Assembly: GCF_000227135.1 (NCBI RefSeq) | Contig: NC_018257.1 | Span: forward strand, 956,930-1,020,929 | Source of the DNA: Leishmania donovani | Lineage: Eukaryota; Euglenozoa; Kinetoplastea; Trypanosomatida; Trypanosomatidae | DNA: 64,000 nt | Reading direction: 5' to 3' | In this document: positions 52,998 to 62,844 of the stretch, piece by piece | How the letters are laid out: each line of letters begins with the position of its first letter | Numbering within the stretch: the stretch's first letter is position 1 | Program-made: the position numbers and the translations under genes | Notes under the pieces: model-generated | The model's database searches: none | What the model saw: only the letters and a program-made list of their open reading frames with translations | What the model was told of the DNA's origin: nothing

Positions 52998-53483
52998 GCC
53001 CTCATGTTCGCCGGCGGTCTCACCGTCGTATCAGGGCCCCGTACCCCACACTCTTTGTGGGGGAAGCCAAGCGCCTGCACAGCCCGCCCTCGGGGCACGG
53101 CTGGCCGACTCTCGGTGCCAGTGGACAGGTCTGGGCCGGTGCTGTGCCGAGGAGACCTGCGGGTCATGGCCACGCTTGTAACGACTCACTACAAATCGTG
53201 TCGACAGGTCGTCGAATGCACGCATCCGCCCACGTTTTATTCCTGCTCTTGCTGCGTTGCGGCGATGCCGAGTGTGATCCCGTACCTGGTCTGCGCTGCC
53301 TGCAGTGGAATCCAAGTGGGCGGAACGACGCCCAACGGTGCTGGCTGACCCGATATGTCCTTGATGAGCAGCCACCGTGCAGCAGTGGAAAGTAAACAGC
53401 TGGGACTGTGCACTCATATAGTTTGCTGACCTGTTCGCTGTCGAGTGGGCACGTTGGAGAGGAAATAAAAAAAAAAACTTGAA
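52998..53483 (+). mobile_element. Short non-autonomous retroposon with A-rich tail
   Basis: The element, about 486 bp, lies antisense to the gene cluster. It begins GCCCTCATG, then the ingi-clade type 5' signature: GCC-GGC, TCAGGGCC, a 7-bp hairpin with loop CTCTT (53044-53062) and GAAGCC. It ends in an A-rich tail (53461-53483, AAATAAAAAAAAAAA then CTTGAA). It is flanked by 13-nt near-perfect target-site duplications. Its 53023-53460 core equals the 24 kb copy with one difference, and its first ~320 bp equal the 5' end of the DIRE-like element, so it parallels the ingi/RIME and L1Tc/NARTc pairs of trypanosomes. There is no coding capacity beyond the first codons of the endonuclease region (LQWNPSGRND, 53300-53329). 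It sits in the presumed 3'UTR of the SH3 gene. Confidence 0.82.
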
Positions 53484-53496
53484 TCTTCAACGATAT
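53484..53496 (+). repeat. Right target-site duplication of the 53 kb retroposon
   Basis: TCTTCAACGATAT, follows the A-rich tail; one mismatch to the left copy at 52985-52997. Confidence 0.75.
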
Positions 53497-55226
53497 TGGC
53501 GAGACGCAGGAGCAACCAGAAAACAGAAAGCAGAGAACACAAGAGGGGGATCTGTAGGCTAACGATGTGGAGCGTCACACGCGCAGCAACAGAATACAAA
53601 GAGTAGCAAGCATGCATGCATCATGTCTGTGGATAGGAGAGACACACGCGCACACCACAGTCGCTGCGTGCCACGCCAAAAGAGCCAAAAAAAAACCACA
53701 ACAAAAAGAAAAGATGAGACGCCGGCAAGCAAAGAAAAGCGCACGCACTGGATGTGTGAGAGAGAGAATAGTGTGGAGAGGATGAGGTAAGAAGTCAAGG
53801 GAGATCGGTTGATGAAGACAGAGGGAGAAAGCGATATAGACATACTACTTATATGCATGTAAGTATCGATACGTATAGATGTGTATACACATCTGCAGAG
53901 GAGCGAGGCTGGAAGGGGCGGTAGGAGGTGAAAGATTAGAAGTCGCACAAAAGAGGTACCCCTGGTCTTTCCTCCCTCTTTCCGCTAAATGTATGCGTGC
54001 GTGTGCGTGTGCGTGGGGGTGGGGGAAAGGGGGGCTGACCGTGCGCAGCGTGTATATGTTGTCTGCTCTTCCTTATGTATGCATGGCCCGCTTCTCGGAG
54101 AGTGCTGTGATGTTGCCTCTCCCTTGTGATGCTGTGGCATGCTATGTATGTCTGTTTGTGCGTGTGCCCGTGGCTTCGTGGTTTCGCGGTGACGAAGCGC
54201 CCTCCGGAAGGGATGAAAGCGTGAGGCAGTCAAGAGAAAGGCGCACTGCGCACGCATCTCCGCGCAAAAGTACGGGCATAGAAAGCCACACGCGTGCCAG
54301 CAAGCATGCCGGCAGGATTCTGAAAGTACAACCAAAAAAAAAAAACAGGGAGCGTGAGGTGACCATGAGAGAAGCAGGGAAGGAGGGAAGAAACAATGAG
54401 GACTGGCAAGATGGGCGAACCACAAGTGGCGACGCGGCAATGCTGGGGAGGAGGGGGGGGGCAAGCATCTGTGCACACCCACCAAACAAGCGAGCAGGCC
54501 ACACAGCCAAACGAAAAGAGATATGCACGGCGTAATACCTGTATCGGCCACGGCCAACGTACACACAAGCCGGTCAAGCACCTTTCTCTATGCCCTCTCC
54601 TCCTTTATTTAGAACAAGGGTTTGAGCTGTCCTTGCTGCTTGCCGTGCTGCTTAGCTCCAGCTGTCCCTTTACGGTGGTGGTGGTGGTGGTGGTAGATGG
54701 TTGGTGGCCAAAGATGGAGTGAGAGAAGAAGGCGATATATGTCGAGAGCGAATCTCATCTAAGGGCAAAGGCCCTGTGGAAGGCGAGGGAGGCGCGGCCA
54801 ACAGAAGCAAGGAAAACGGAAAAGAGGAAGTGAAGGACAGATACACATCAAAGAAGCCTCCGATGTGCACTCCCTCTCTCTACACACGCACACAGACTCA
54901 CGCAGGGAGAGAGAGATGGAGGCACAGAGAAGAGCGGGTTCATTCACCGGCATCTATGACCTCTACGAATGCACACGCTCACACTCCAATGGCACACCCA
55001 TGGACGTTGATGAGGCGTCAACCAGGTGTGGGGAAATCAAGCACGTGCAGGGAGCAGCAGGCCCACTGAGACAGTTAGCAATGCGCACACTGCAAAGCTG
55101 CACGTGCGGCACACGGGCGTGGACGCGCCTCTCGTCTTCCCGTGAGCGCCTGCACTGTGTGTGTGTGTGTGCATGTGAATCAAATGCAGCGCACAACACC
55201 ACAGCGCCACCTCTCTCGCACCTCTT
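53497..55226. other. Probable 3'UTR of the SH3 gene
   Basis: About 1.7 kb without a credible gene. It includes an A run at 54336-54346, a G run at 54449-54461, (GGT)n at 54674-54693 and a TG run at 55158-55170. Confidence 0.55.
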
Positions 55227-56111
55227 CTATGCTCTGAGCTGGCGTGGACTGTCGTCGTCCAGCACACTACGCCCCAGCCCGCTACGTGGGCCAATGATAG
55301 GCGAGCGAACCGGTGTGGTGCCGCAGCTGACCGGAACAGCCAACGGCGCGCTGTAGGGGGCTGAGCGGCTCACATGCGCCTTTTCCTCCTCCACCCGGTC
55401 CATCCAGCGCTGACGCTCGCGCTCCACCACCCCATCCAGGTCGTGCAGCTTTCGTGTGAGCACGGCGCTGCGGTCCTTGCACGCCGCAACCTCTGTCATG
55501 GCCTCCTCCAAGCCCGACTGCATCTGCGCCAGTGCCGAGGCGCGCCGCTGCATTAGCTGGTTGAAGTACACCTCATTCTTCATGAAGGCGTCGACAACAG
55601 CGTTGGGGTTCTCGAGCAGGTGGCGGTTGACCGGACCGGCAGCTTGCTGAGCGGGGGTCAAGTGGATGCTGCTGCTAGTCGGGGCGGCGTGCGCAGCGGC
55701 TGTCTCAGGGCTGCGCATCGGCTGCAGAGACGGACTGGAACCCTTCTTCACAACGTCACTGCAGTTTCCCAGGTTCAGTGACGTGGATATTGTCGTGTTG
55801 GCAAGAGCTGCCCTCGCTGGAGACTCTCCTCCAGCGCGTTGCGGTGTGCGCATGGGGGACGTTGACTCCCCTGCCGATGGCGGTGCGGAGGAGGCGGGTG
55901 CCGGCATCGAAGCTGATGCCTCCGCGGCAGAGATTTCGCGGAGGTACGAAATAGGCACGAAGCCACGGCGGCGCGCGTCCATGGTTACTTCGACCTTTAT
56001 CCAGCCATCCTGAGCGATGCCCTCCGTGGCACAGAGTATCTCGCCTTTGAAGACGGACAATTCCACGTCCTCCTCCGCCTGAAATTCGTGCGCCACGACG
56101 AAGTACCGCAT
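55227..56111 (-). CDS. SH3-domain and coiled-coil protein
   Basis: The protein is 294 residues from the ATG at 56111; 24 open codons above it are (TACA)n-like flank. Residues 1-60 form an SH3 domain: YFVVAHEFQAEEDVELSVFKGE in the place of ALYDY and the RT loop, Trp37 (DGWIKV), then GFVPISYL (50-57) with the PxxY-binding Pro/Tyr kept. Residues 60-160 are Ala/Ser/Pro-rich linker. A coiled coil spans ~175-248 (FNQLMQRRASALAQMQSGLEE ... ERERQRWMDRVEEEKAHV). The tail is Pro/Ser/Arg-rich. SH3 domains are few in trypanosomatids and bind proline motifs in endocytic and cytoskeletal adaptors. The partner is unknown. Domain call confident. Confidence 0.85.
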   Translation of the reverse strand: MRYFVVAHEFQAEEDVELSVFKGEILCATEGIAQDGWIKVEVTMDARRRGFVPISYLREISAAEASASMPAPASSAPPSAGESTSPMRTPQRAGGESPARAALANTTISTSLNLGNCSDVVKKGSSPSLQPMRSPETAAAHAAPTSSSIHLTPAQQAAGPVNRHLLENPNAVVDAFMKNEVYFNQLMQRRASALAQMQSGLEEAMTEVAACKDRSAVLTRKLHDLDGVVERERQRWMDRVEEEKAHVSRSAPYSAPLAVPVSCGTTPVRSPIIGPRSGLGRSVLDDDSPRQLRA

Positions 56112-57616
56112 CTGTTTATGCGTGCGTATGTATGTTCGTGTATATATGCGCGTATGGTAGCCTTGCCCGTCTTCGCGGTGCAAGAAAAAGGACAGCGACG
56201 GGACTTGAGTGTATGTGTGTGTGTGTGGTGGGGGAGGAGGGGGGTGGGGAACAGCCCTCTCTTACAGGGGCAATAGGAAGGGTGTAAGTCGTCGCTTTCC
56301 GTCACGAGAGCGGAGCAAGAGACGGCAGGAATGATGTGCGCGCGTTGAATGGATTGAGCAAGAGGGGCATGCAGGTCATGAGAGAGGAAGAGGCGGTGAC
56401 ACGTTCATTCCGCACCATCCCTGTGAGTGCACACGAGGGGGAAAGGATGAGAGCAAAGAGGCACCGCAGCCGGCCGCAGCGTTTGTGACAGGAGAAGCCT
56501 GGGGTTACCGGCAAGCGCCACACGAGCTCCGGCGCACATCAGTCCCCTCAACACGTGTCACCCACGAAGTACATCACGGCGGTGTCTGTGAGAGTCTTCA
56601 GCGTTTGAGACGGGAGTGACTCTCGATGCACCGCGAGTTGGGGAGGAAGAAAGGTGATGATGAGGTAGTGCGGTAATGCCGTGCTGGAGCACGGCGACCA
56701 CAAGAGCGAAAGCCAACAGAGGAGGCAGAGGCTGGTGGGGTGGGTGCGGGCACACGGCGGAGTTGCAGGGGTGAGACGGGTCAGTAAAGCAACAGCACAA
56801 CAGCATGACAGTGACAAGCGCAAAGAGCAGAAAGGGACAAGGAACTGAAAGAAAGCCCATTCGTTGTTTTGTTTTCCGCACATTAGTAACGGGGAACACA
56901 TGCACTCCTAGGCACGCACGCACACACACACACATGCGCACACACAGAGGGATAGAGAGGGATGCGACAGCTCTCACAGCCACCAAAGATTTGCACAAAA
57001 AAAAACGCCTGTTGGCGACGCCTTGGCGAGCATGGGATGTGTGCAGACGAGACGAGCCCGCCTCCTTCCCCAAAAAAAAAAGGAAAGGAAAGAGGACGCG
57101 TCACTTGTGCTTAGCACATTTATAGATGTATGCACGCCTAGAAAAAAAAGACGTAACAGGATTCATACAGAAGTATATCGGCATATATATATATATATGT
57201 GTATCCATGTACATCTATATCCATTCAACGGTGGTATTAGCACTAGACATGAAGCCTTCAGCAACCTTGAAGACGAAGGTAGAAGCAGACGTCATCTGCA
57301 TTGATGCCTTGCACACCAGGTGTTCTTTTTTGTGTGTATTTCAAGGGTGTCGTATGTACATATGCGTGTGTTTGTGTGAGAGAGAGATCAAGAAAAAAAA
57401 AAGTGCGAGTGTCATTGGGGGAAAGGAGACTGAGGAAGATGGCCACCACCCACCTTCCGCACCAAAAGAAAAAGGTGAGAGCCAGAGCTGGTGACATGCC
57501 TTATGCATTCCTCTTCCACTCCTTTGCTCGCGCCCGCTGTTTGGGTGGTGTAAAAACAATGGCATGGCTTACTACGCCTCGCCAAAAATTATTATAGACT
57601 TCCATCGCGTGCTCGA
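56112..57616. other. Spacer between SH3 and LRR genes
   Basis: About 1.5 kb. It holds the SH3 gene 5' flank with a TG run near 56213-56227, and an AT microsatellite at 57184-57199 in the probable LRR 3'UTR. No credible gene. Confidence 0.6.
57184..57199. repeat. AT microsatellite
   Basis: Eight tandem AT units, flanked by short GTGTATCC/CATATA sequence. Confidence 0.9.
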
Positions 57617-58789
57617 TCACCCCGCCGCCGCCCGTTTCCCTACTCGGAGGTAGGGCAGGCGCACGGTGCCGCCCGTCGCCTTTTTTGACGGCCCTGTATG
57701 CGAGAGTCCATTTATGTTCGGTACAGCCACCACTGAGTTGGCCCGGTTCGGCGCGAGCTGGGCCTGACGATCGAGAAGGTAAAGGCAGTGAAGAGTAGTG
57801 GACATGGCGGGGTCTGCCCAGTCCCACATCGTCACCTCGTCCAGCGAGTCGGGCGTGACCTTACCTCTCCGCGTCACCGCCGTCGAAGCAACCTTGGTGT
57901 TGGCAACAGAGGCGGCTGCAAAAGAGGAGGGAACCTGAGCTGATGGCACTGAGGACGACAACGACGGTGGTAGCAGCGTCTCCGTATGCATCAGTGCGTT
58001 CTTCCGCCCTTTGTGAATGCAGGCACGCCATCGCCGGTCTGTCTCAGTATAACATACTTTCGGAACAACATCGATGACTGGTGACCGCGGCGGTGCACCC
58101 GGCTTCGACTCCAGCGAAAGCAGCTCATCTATCGCAACCATCGGATTCGCCTCCATGTGCTTGAGCGCTGGCGGGCAAGGCAATCGGCTTCGCCTCACCT
58201 GAAGACGCGTGTAATGCGCCGAGGCGTTGTTGAGTATGGCGCGATGAGCGCGGTTGCGGCGCGTGCAGACCTCGATGTCTTCCAAGACGGCACTGCCGAC
58301 CGTGAAGGGCAGCTCGCAGCTGACAAGGGTAGTCGTGTTGGCCGCCGCCGTCGCGATTACTCGTCCCCCACATTCGGTCAATGAAGTTCCGAATAGCCGC
58401 ACCGTCTCCACATCTGTTTCGACAAGAATGCGGGCCAGCGTCTCCGCACTCACGTCCGTCAGTCCGCAGTTGCGGCTCAAGTCCACAAAGGTCAGGTGCC
58501 TCATGGTCAAGATGGCAGGCCCGACGTAGAAGCGAAAGTCTTTGTCCAGGAGACCACAGTGCTGCGCCTCAAGAGCGATCAGGTGCGGATGTCGCTTAAT
58601 GAGCGCGCAAAGCCCCGCGATCGCCGCGCTACCGAGCACGTTATCGGATACGCAGAGGTGAACGTAGCGATCGTTGTAGCGGAGGAACGTCCGCAGGGAC
58701 TCCAGGACGCCGGCGGTGAGGCCACCGCGCTGATCGCTTAGATCGACGCACCGACGGTTCGGGTCCAGCACCTGCCTCAAAAGACCCAT
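57617..58789 (-). CDS. Leucine-rich repeat (ribonuclease-inhibitor type) protein
   Basis: The protein is 390 residues from the ATG at 58789, the first ATG in frame. Residues ~10-190 contain LRR-like units: RCVDLSDQRGGLTAGVLESL, YVHLCVSDNVLGSAAIAGLCALI, LIALEAQHCGLLDKDF, LTFVDLSRNCGLTDVSAETLARIL and VETVRLFGTSLTECGG. They fit the ~28-residue RNI spacing with LxxLxLxxN-type cores. Residues 190-390 are basic and Ser/Ala/Pro-rich without a recognised domain. LRR proteins of this kind in kinetoplastids are often flagellar or cytoskeletal scaffolds; no function is assignable here. There is no signal peptide. Confidence 0.75.
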   Translation of the reverse strand: MGLLRQVLDPNRRCVDLSDQRGGLTAGVLESLRTFLRYNDRYVHLCVSDNVLGSAAIAGLCALIKRHPHLIALEAQHCGLLDKDFRFYVGPAILTMRHLTFVDLSRNCGLTDVSAETLARILVETDVETVRLFGTSLTECGGRVIATAAANTTTLVSCELPFTVGSAVLEDIEVCTRRNRAHRAILNNASAHYTRLQVRRSRLPCPPALKHMEANPMVAIDELLSLESKPGAPPRSPVIDVVPKVCYTETDRRWRACIHKGRKNALMHTETLLPPSLSSSVPSAQVPSSFAAASVANTKVASTAVTRRGKVTPDSLDEVTMWDWADPAMSTTLHCLYLLDRQAQLAPNRANSVVAVPNINGLSHTGPSKKATGGTVRLPYLRVGKRAAAG

Positions 58790-59851
58790 ACGCGGCCAAC
58801 TCTGCGTCTACTACGGCAAGCAACAAAAAGGGCCGTGGCCACAGATAATCCAACAAGTGCGCTGTACACACGTGTCGGTGTTGTGTGTAAACGGCTTAGA
58901 ACATGAACAGGAAGAAGGGTGCGCAACGGGTTTTGAACGTGGCCCCAGCGGGCCAACCGACACACATGCACACCAGAGGAAAGCAAGCATATATGGAGGA
59001 GATCAATAACGGGAGCAGAAGGGGAGGAAGAGAGCGAAGGGGGAGCGTTACGGTGCAGTACATTAGTTTGCAGTCGTACCTAGCAAACTCGAGAGAGGCC
59101 GTACATGAACGCGCGCTAATCTCCATCCCGCACACCCTTTCCCGCCTCTCACGCAACGAAAAGCTGGCTCAGCGCCCATCCGCCACTTCGAGGGCTCTCT
59201 CACCACAACGCAAAGAGAAGAGAGGGCGGGATGAAGAGCGCGGAACGCTGCACGAGTTGGTAAGGGGACTGCGGCCGCAACGGGTGGAGTCGGAGAGAGT
59301 CAGAGACAGCGTGCTTGCCTGTTTTCTTGCTCCTCCTCCTTTTTGCTTGATTCTCTTCCCACTTTCGCCACTCGCCAAAAGAACGAAGGAAGTGAGGCGT
59401 CTGCATGTACGTGCCTGTGCTTGCGTGCGCGCGTGAGAGAGCAGCGGCCCAAAAAGGTGTACAGCACCTCCAAGAACATCGAGAAATAAGGGTTGGGAAA
59501 TGGCCGCAAGAAATGTCTGCACACTGTCTCAGAAGTACGCACCGCATGCCTGCGGGGCTGTTTATTAAACATAATGGAGTCAGAGTGCTGCTGTCGCACC
59601 TGCTCCACTCTGCACTTCAGCTCTATTCGCAATTAAACATTCGAATTCGTGTGCAAAGACACTCGCTCGGCATCACCTCTTCCAGTGAGTCACGCGCAAC
59701 ACATGAACGGAGAAGTCGGCGTAGTGTGCGGAGGAGAAGAGCACCGAAGACGAGGCAATGAGAGGCACGCGGTCGCCCACTCGTGGCAGCAGTGTCCTCA
59801 GGGACAACCCACGGCAGTCGTCACTCAAACACAAACACACATGCACACACG

Positions 59852-59886
<35 letters not shown>

Positions 59887-60045
59887 GCGTACATCACAAA
59901 AGGAGAGAGAGGCAGCACTCGACAACAGCGAGAGAAACGGAAGAGCGCAAGCACAACCGGTGCGCAGCACGTGGCTGTTGGAGGTAGGATTACTAGCACA
60001 ACGCGTTCCAGCATGCATCGTCGGAAAGGAGACAACAAGCGCACT
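58790..60045. other. Spacer between LRR and 932-residue genes
   Basis: About 1.3 kb with no credible gene. It contains a compound CA/TA microsatellite at 59825-59886. Confidence 0.6.
59825..59886. repeat. Compound CA/TA microsatellite
   Basis: An imperfect CA repeat (59825-59866) runs directly into about ten AT units (59867-59886). It lies in the presumed 3'UTR of the 932-residue gene. Confidence 0.95.
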
Positions 60046-62844
60046 TTAGCCGTTGTCTTCATCTTTCAGGTCGGTGGGCAGTACCAGTTCGGAGAACGTG
60101 TCGAACATGTTAGCACCTCCGTGACCCTCGTCACCGCCTTTGTCACCAGGCTCGGCTGCGGTCGAAAAATGATTCTGCAACCCCCGCGCTATGTGTGGTG
60201 CTGTGCGTTGCCCGCTATCCCCGTCACCTGGGCCACCGCTTGCTCCTCTGCCGCCAGCGCCAGACGAGCTTCGCCAAGGACGGCCGTTTTGCAGTGGTTT
60301 GTATGGCTGATGCAACCGCGCTGCCTCCTGCTCCGAGTGCTGCTGACTGATCTTGCGGCGCAGTGCCGGTGCCAGTACGGCGGAAGTCGGAAGCTGCGAA
60401 GGAGAGTACGGGACGTAAAAGACTCTTCCGTTGTCACCTTTGACGTTCTCGTCGCCCTTGGTGGCGCCGACGCCGTTCGCCGCGGGTCGCTCGTCGACCG
60501 CCTCTATCTCTAATGTGCTCGGCTTCCCCTCGCCCACGGCGCCGTTCACGTCGCCACGCGCCGCACGGCCCCACATGTCCCGCGCGCTACTGACTGAAAA
60601 CGACGACCCCGCACGTCCAGCATCGCTGCCGCTTCCACCGCCACGCGCCACATCCGCCGACGCAGAAAAGAAGTCCCACAAGTTCTCCGCTTGACTCGCC
60701 GTGATAATTTGAGCCTCAACAAACTCTAGGAGGTGGTTGAACTGGATGGGTACGGGATCGCTGTCGCCATAGTCTGGCAGTCCCAGCGTCACTTGACGTG
60801 TCGTCAGCGACGCCAGCTTTAGTGACTCTTCGCCTGAGGTGCCGGTGCTCGCAAAGGTGTGAATGCCGTTGATGCTTGGCGAGGAGGCCGCCTCGGTTCC
60901 GATCGCCTCCTCTTTTCTCTCCGCTTCCCTGACTGACTCGCTGCTCGACCGCGCCTGCTCACGGGACTTGAATTTTGGTGCCAGCGCCAGCGGTGGGAGC
61001 GAGGGAGGCGGCGACAGCATTCCAAAGTAGGAGGTGGCATCCTCAGGGGCGGTGATCGGCCGAAAGTTCTCGCGTGTGAAGATGTGCGCCTTCGCGAAGT
61101 CCATCTTCTCTACCTGGTGTGAGCGACCGCCACCAACGTTGCCCTTGCCCCCACCACCAGCACCGTTTCGACCATGAGCACCGCCAGCACCACTGGCACC
61201 ACCCCCTGCTGCGCCGCCGAGGGCTCCCCGCATTGGTGGATGCGGTGCTGGGTCTGGTGCCGTCTCGGCACGCCGTGGAATATTGCTCATAGCCCCCCGG
61301 TCCTCAAGCTTCATACCGCCCTTGCCCGGCCCCTTCGCGCGTGTCCTTCGCAGTTCTGCTTTGATCTGCTTCACCTGCTGCGCCCACGCCTTCTCTCGCT
61401 CTGCCTGTTTACGCTCCTGCTCCGCTGCCGCGGCAGCATGCGGGGACTCCGGAGGCGAGCGACGTGCAGGTCGCTCGGCAGGGGTGCTGTTCGTCCGCTT
61501 GCAAGGCAGTGGTGGTGCTGCGCTACCAGGCGTGCGGCCGCTGAGTGCACCGGTCGCGGTGCCAATAACGCTGTACTCGCGCGTAGGCGTCACCACGTCG
61601 AGCACGGCGGACATCTCAATCACGTCAGAGTCGTTGTGAGGGTTGAGCGGAGGGAGGATGCCACCAGCCAGTCGGGCAGTCGGACGCGGTGACACATACC
61701 GGGCGCCCAGAGCCTTCGCATTCGGAGTGCCGCCACCGCTGCCCAGCACCCGCGGCACGGCCTTCAAGCCGCCGCCAGGTGACAAGCGAGGGTGAGCGCC
61801 TCCAACGCCAGCATAGTCAGGGCTTTTCGTGCGGTCATTGAGAGGTGATTTGAAGTTTTCTCGGCCTGCCGTCATGGGGCTGCCAGACACGGCACCGGTT
61901 AGAAGGCCCAGTGGCGACTGGTGCCCGCGCGGCTCTGACGTGCGGCCGCTAGACGGGGCCCGCAAAGGGGTCGTGACACGACGCAGCGACGGCTTGGCCA
62001 CGGCGGCGTTGCTGCTAGCTTGCCCCAACTTGTAGATGAGCTCTGTCGGTAAAGACTGCGTATCGTAGCCGCCATTACCTTTGTTCCTGCTGTGCCCACT
62101 TGCGTCGCTGCCGCCACCGCGCTCTCCCGACGTGCCACAAGTGAGTCGACCACAGTCGCTTGGGCGGCGCTCGAGCGGCGGCGCCTTCTTGCCTGCGCCC
62201 TCCTTTGTCATGCTAAAGTTTATAGGCAGCGAGTTCGTTTGGTATTCACCGCCGTTTGCGGCAGCCGTTGACCTGCTGCCACGAGTGTTGCACGGACCCG
62301 CGCCGCTGCTGGCGTCGCGCGATGCTGGCTGCCGACGTCCTCGAGGCGCGGGAGCTTTGCCGTTTTCACCACCGGTTCCCGGAGGCGCAGCACCACCGCC
62401 GCGCTCACGCGCTTCTGCAGATGTCTGGAACGTAGTCCGGAGGCGACGTGCAGGGGAGCCATCCACTTCAAATGTTCCTTGGCCTTTGCGGAAGGAGAAG
62501 TTGTATCGAGTGGATTCAACAGCCCCCGGGGCAACTGTGGTGCCCATCGTCGGGGGAGAAGGGCCGGCTACAGATGCTGTGACCGCCGTGGAGGCGGTCT
62601 GCGTTTTGTTCTCCGCATTCGCCGAAGAAGAGGTCGGCGGCACATTCACCTTGGGGTCACCCCACCGCTTGTCCTGCTTTCCTTTGGCACGGTGCTTCTC
62701 CGCCTTCAGCCGCTCGGCCTCCCGCACTTGCCGATCAAGCGCCGCCTTGAGAGCCTTCTGCTTTGCCTGCTTCTCTAAGGCCTCCTTGATTCGGTCCTCC
62801 GTCACCGCCACAGGACGAGAGTAGATGTAGCGGTCGCCATCCAT
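60046..62844 (-). CDS. Large disordered basic protein, unrecognised
   Basis: The protein has 932 residues from the ATG at 62844; the open frame continues 146 codons up, but that part is Phe/Leu/Ser low-complexity flank. Residues ~14-60 are a basic helix likely to coil (EDRIKEALEKQAKQKALKAA ... LKAEKHRAKGKQDKRWGDPK). Most of the rest is Gly/Ser/Pro/Arg-rich. Three short look-alike modules occur: YNFSFRKGQGTFEVDG, LPINFSMTKEGAG and LPTELIYKLGQ. A second basic helix (EREKAWAQQVKQIKAELRRT) precedes a Gly-rich run (GGAAGGGASGAGGAHG). A short ordered stretch lies near FNHLLEFVEAQIITASQAENL. A cytoskeletal scaffold is a guess from composition only. The gene is real by its coding composition and single long frame. 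Confidence 0.72.
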   Translation of the reverse strand: MDGDRYIYSRPVAVTEDRIKEALEKQAKQKALKAALDRQVREAERLKAEKHRAKGKQDKRWGDPKVNVPPTSSSANAENKTQTASTAVTASVAGPSPPTMGTTVAPGAVESTRYNFSFRKGQGTFEVDGSPARRLRTTFQTSAEARERGGGAAPPGTGGENGKAPAPRGRRQPASRDASSGAGPCNTRGSRSTAAANGGEYQTNSLPINFSMTKEGAGKKAPPLERRPSDCGRLTCGTSGERGGGSDASGHSRNKGNGGYDTQSLPTELIYKLGQASSNAAVAKPSLRRVTTPLRAPSSGRTSEPRGHQSPLGLLTGAVSGSPMTAGRENFKSPLNDRTKSPDYAGVGGAHPRLSPGGGLKAVPRVLGSGGGTPNAKALGARYVSPRPTARLAGGILPPLNPHNDSDVIEMSAVLDVVTPTREYSVIGTATGALSGRTPGSAAPPLPCKRTNSTPAERPARRSPPESPHAAAAAEQERKQAEREKAWAQQVKQIKAELRRTRAKGPGKGGMKLEDRGAMSNIPRRAETAPDPAPHPPMRGALGGAAGGGASGAGGAHGRNGAGGGGKGNVGGGRSHQVEKMDFAKAHIFTRENFRPITAPEDATSYFGMLSPPPSLPPLALAPKFKSREQARSSSESVREAERKEEAIGTEAASSPSINGIHTFASTGTSGEESLKLASLTTRQVTLGLPDYGDSDPVPIQFNHLLEFVEAQIITASQAENLWDFFSASADVARGGGSGSDAGRAGSSFSVSSARDMWGRAARGDVNGAVGEGKPSTLEIEAVDERPAANGVGATKGDENVKGDNGRVFYVPYSPSQLPTSAVLAPALRRKISQQHSEQEAARLHQPYKPLQNGRPWRSSSGAGGRGASGGPGDGDSGQRTAPHIARGLQNHFSTAAEPGDKGGDEGHGGANMFDTFSELVLPTDLKDEDNG

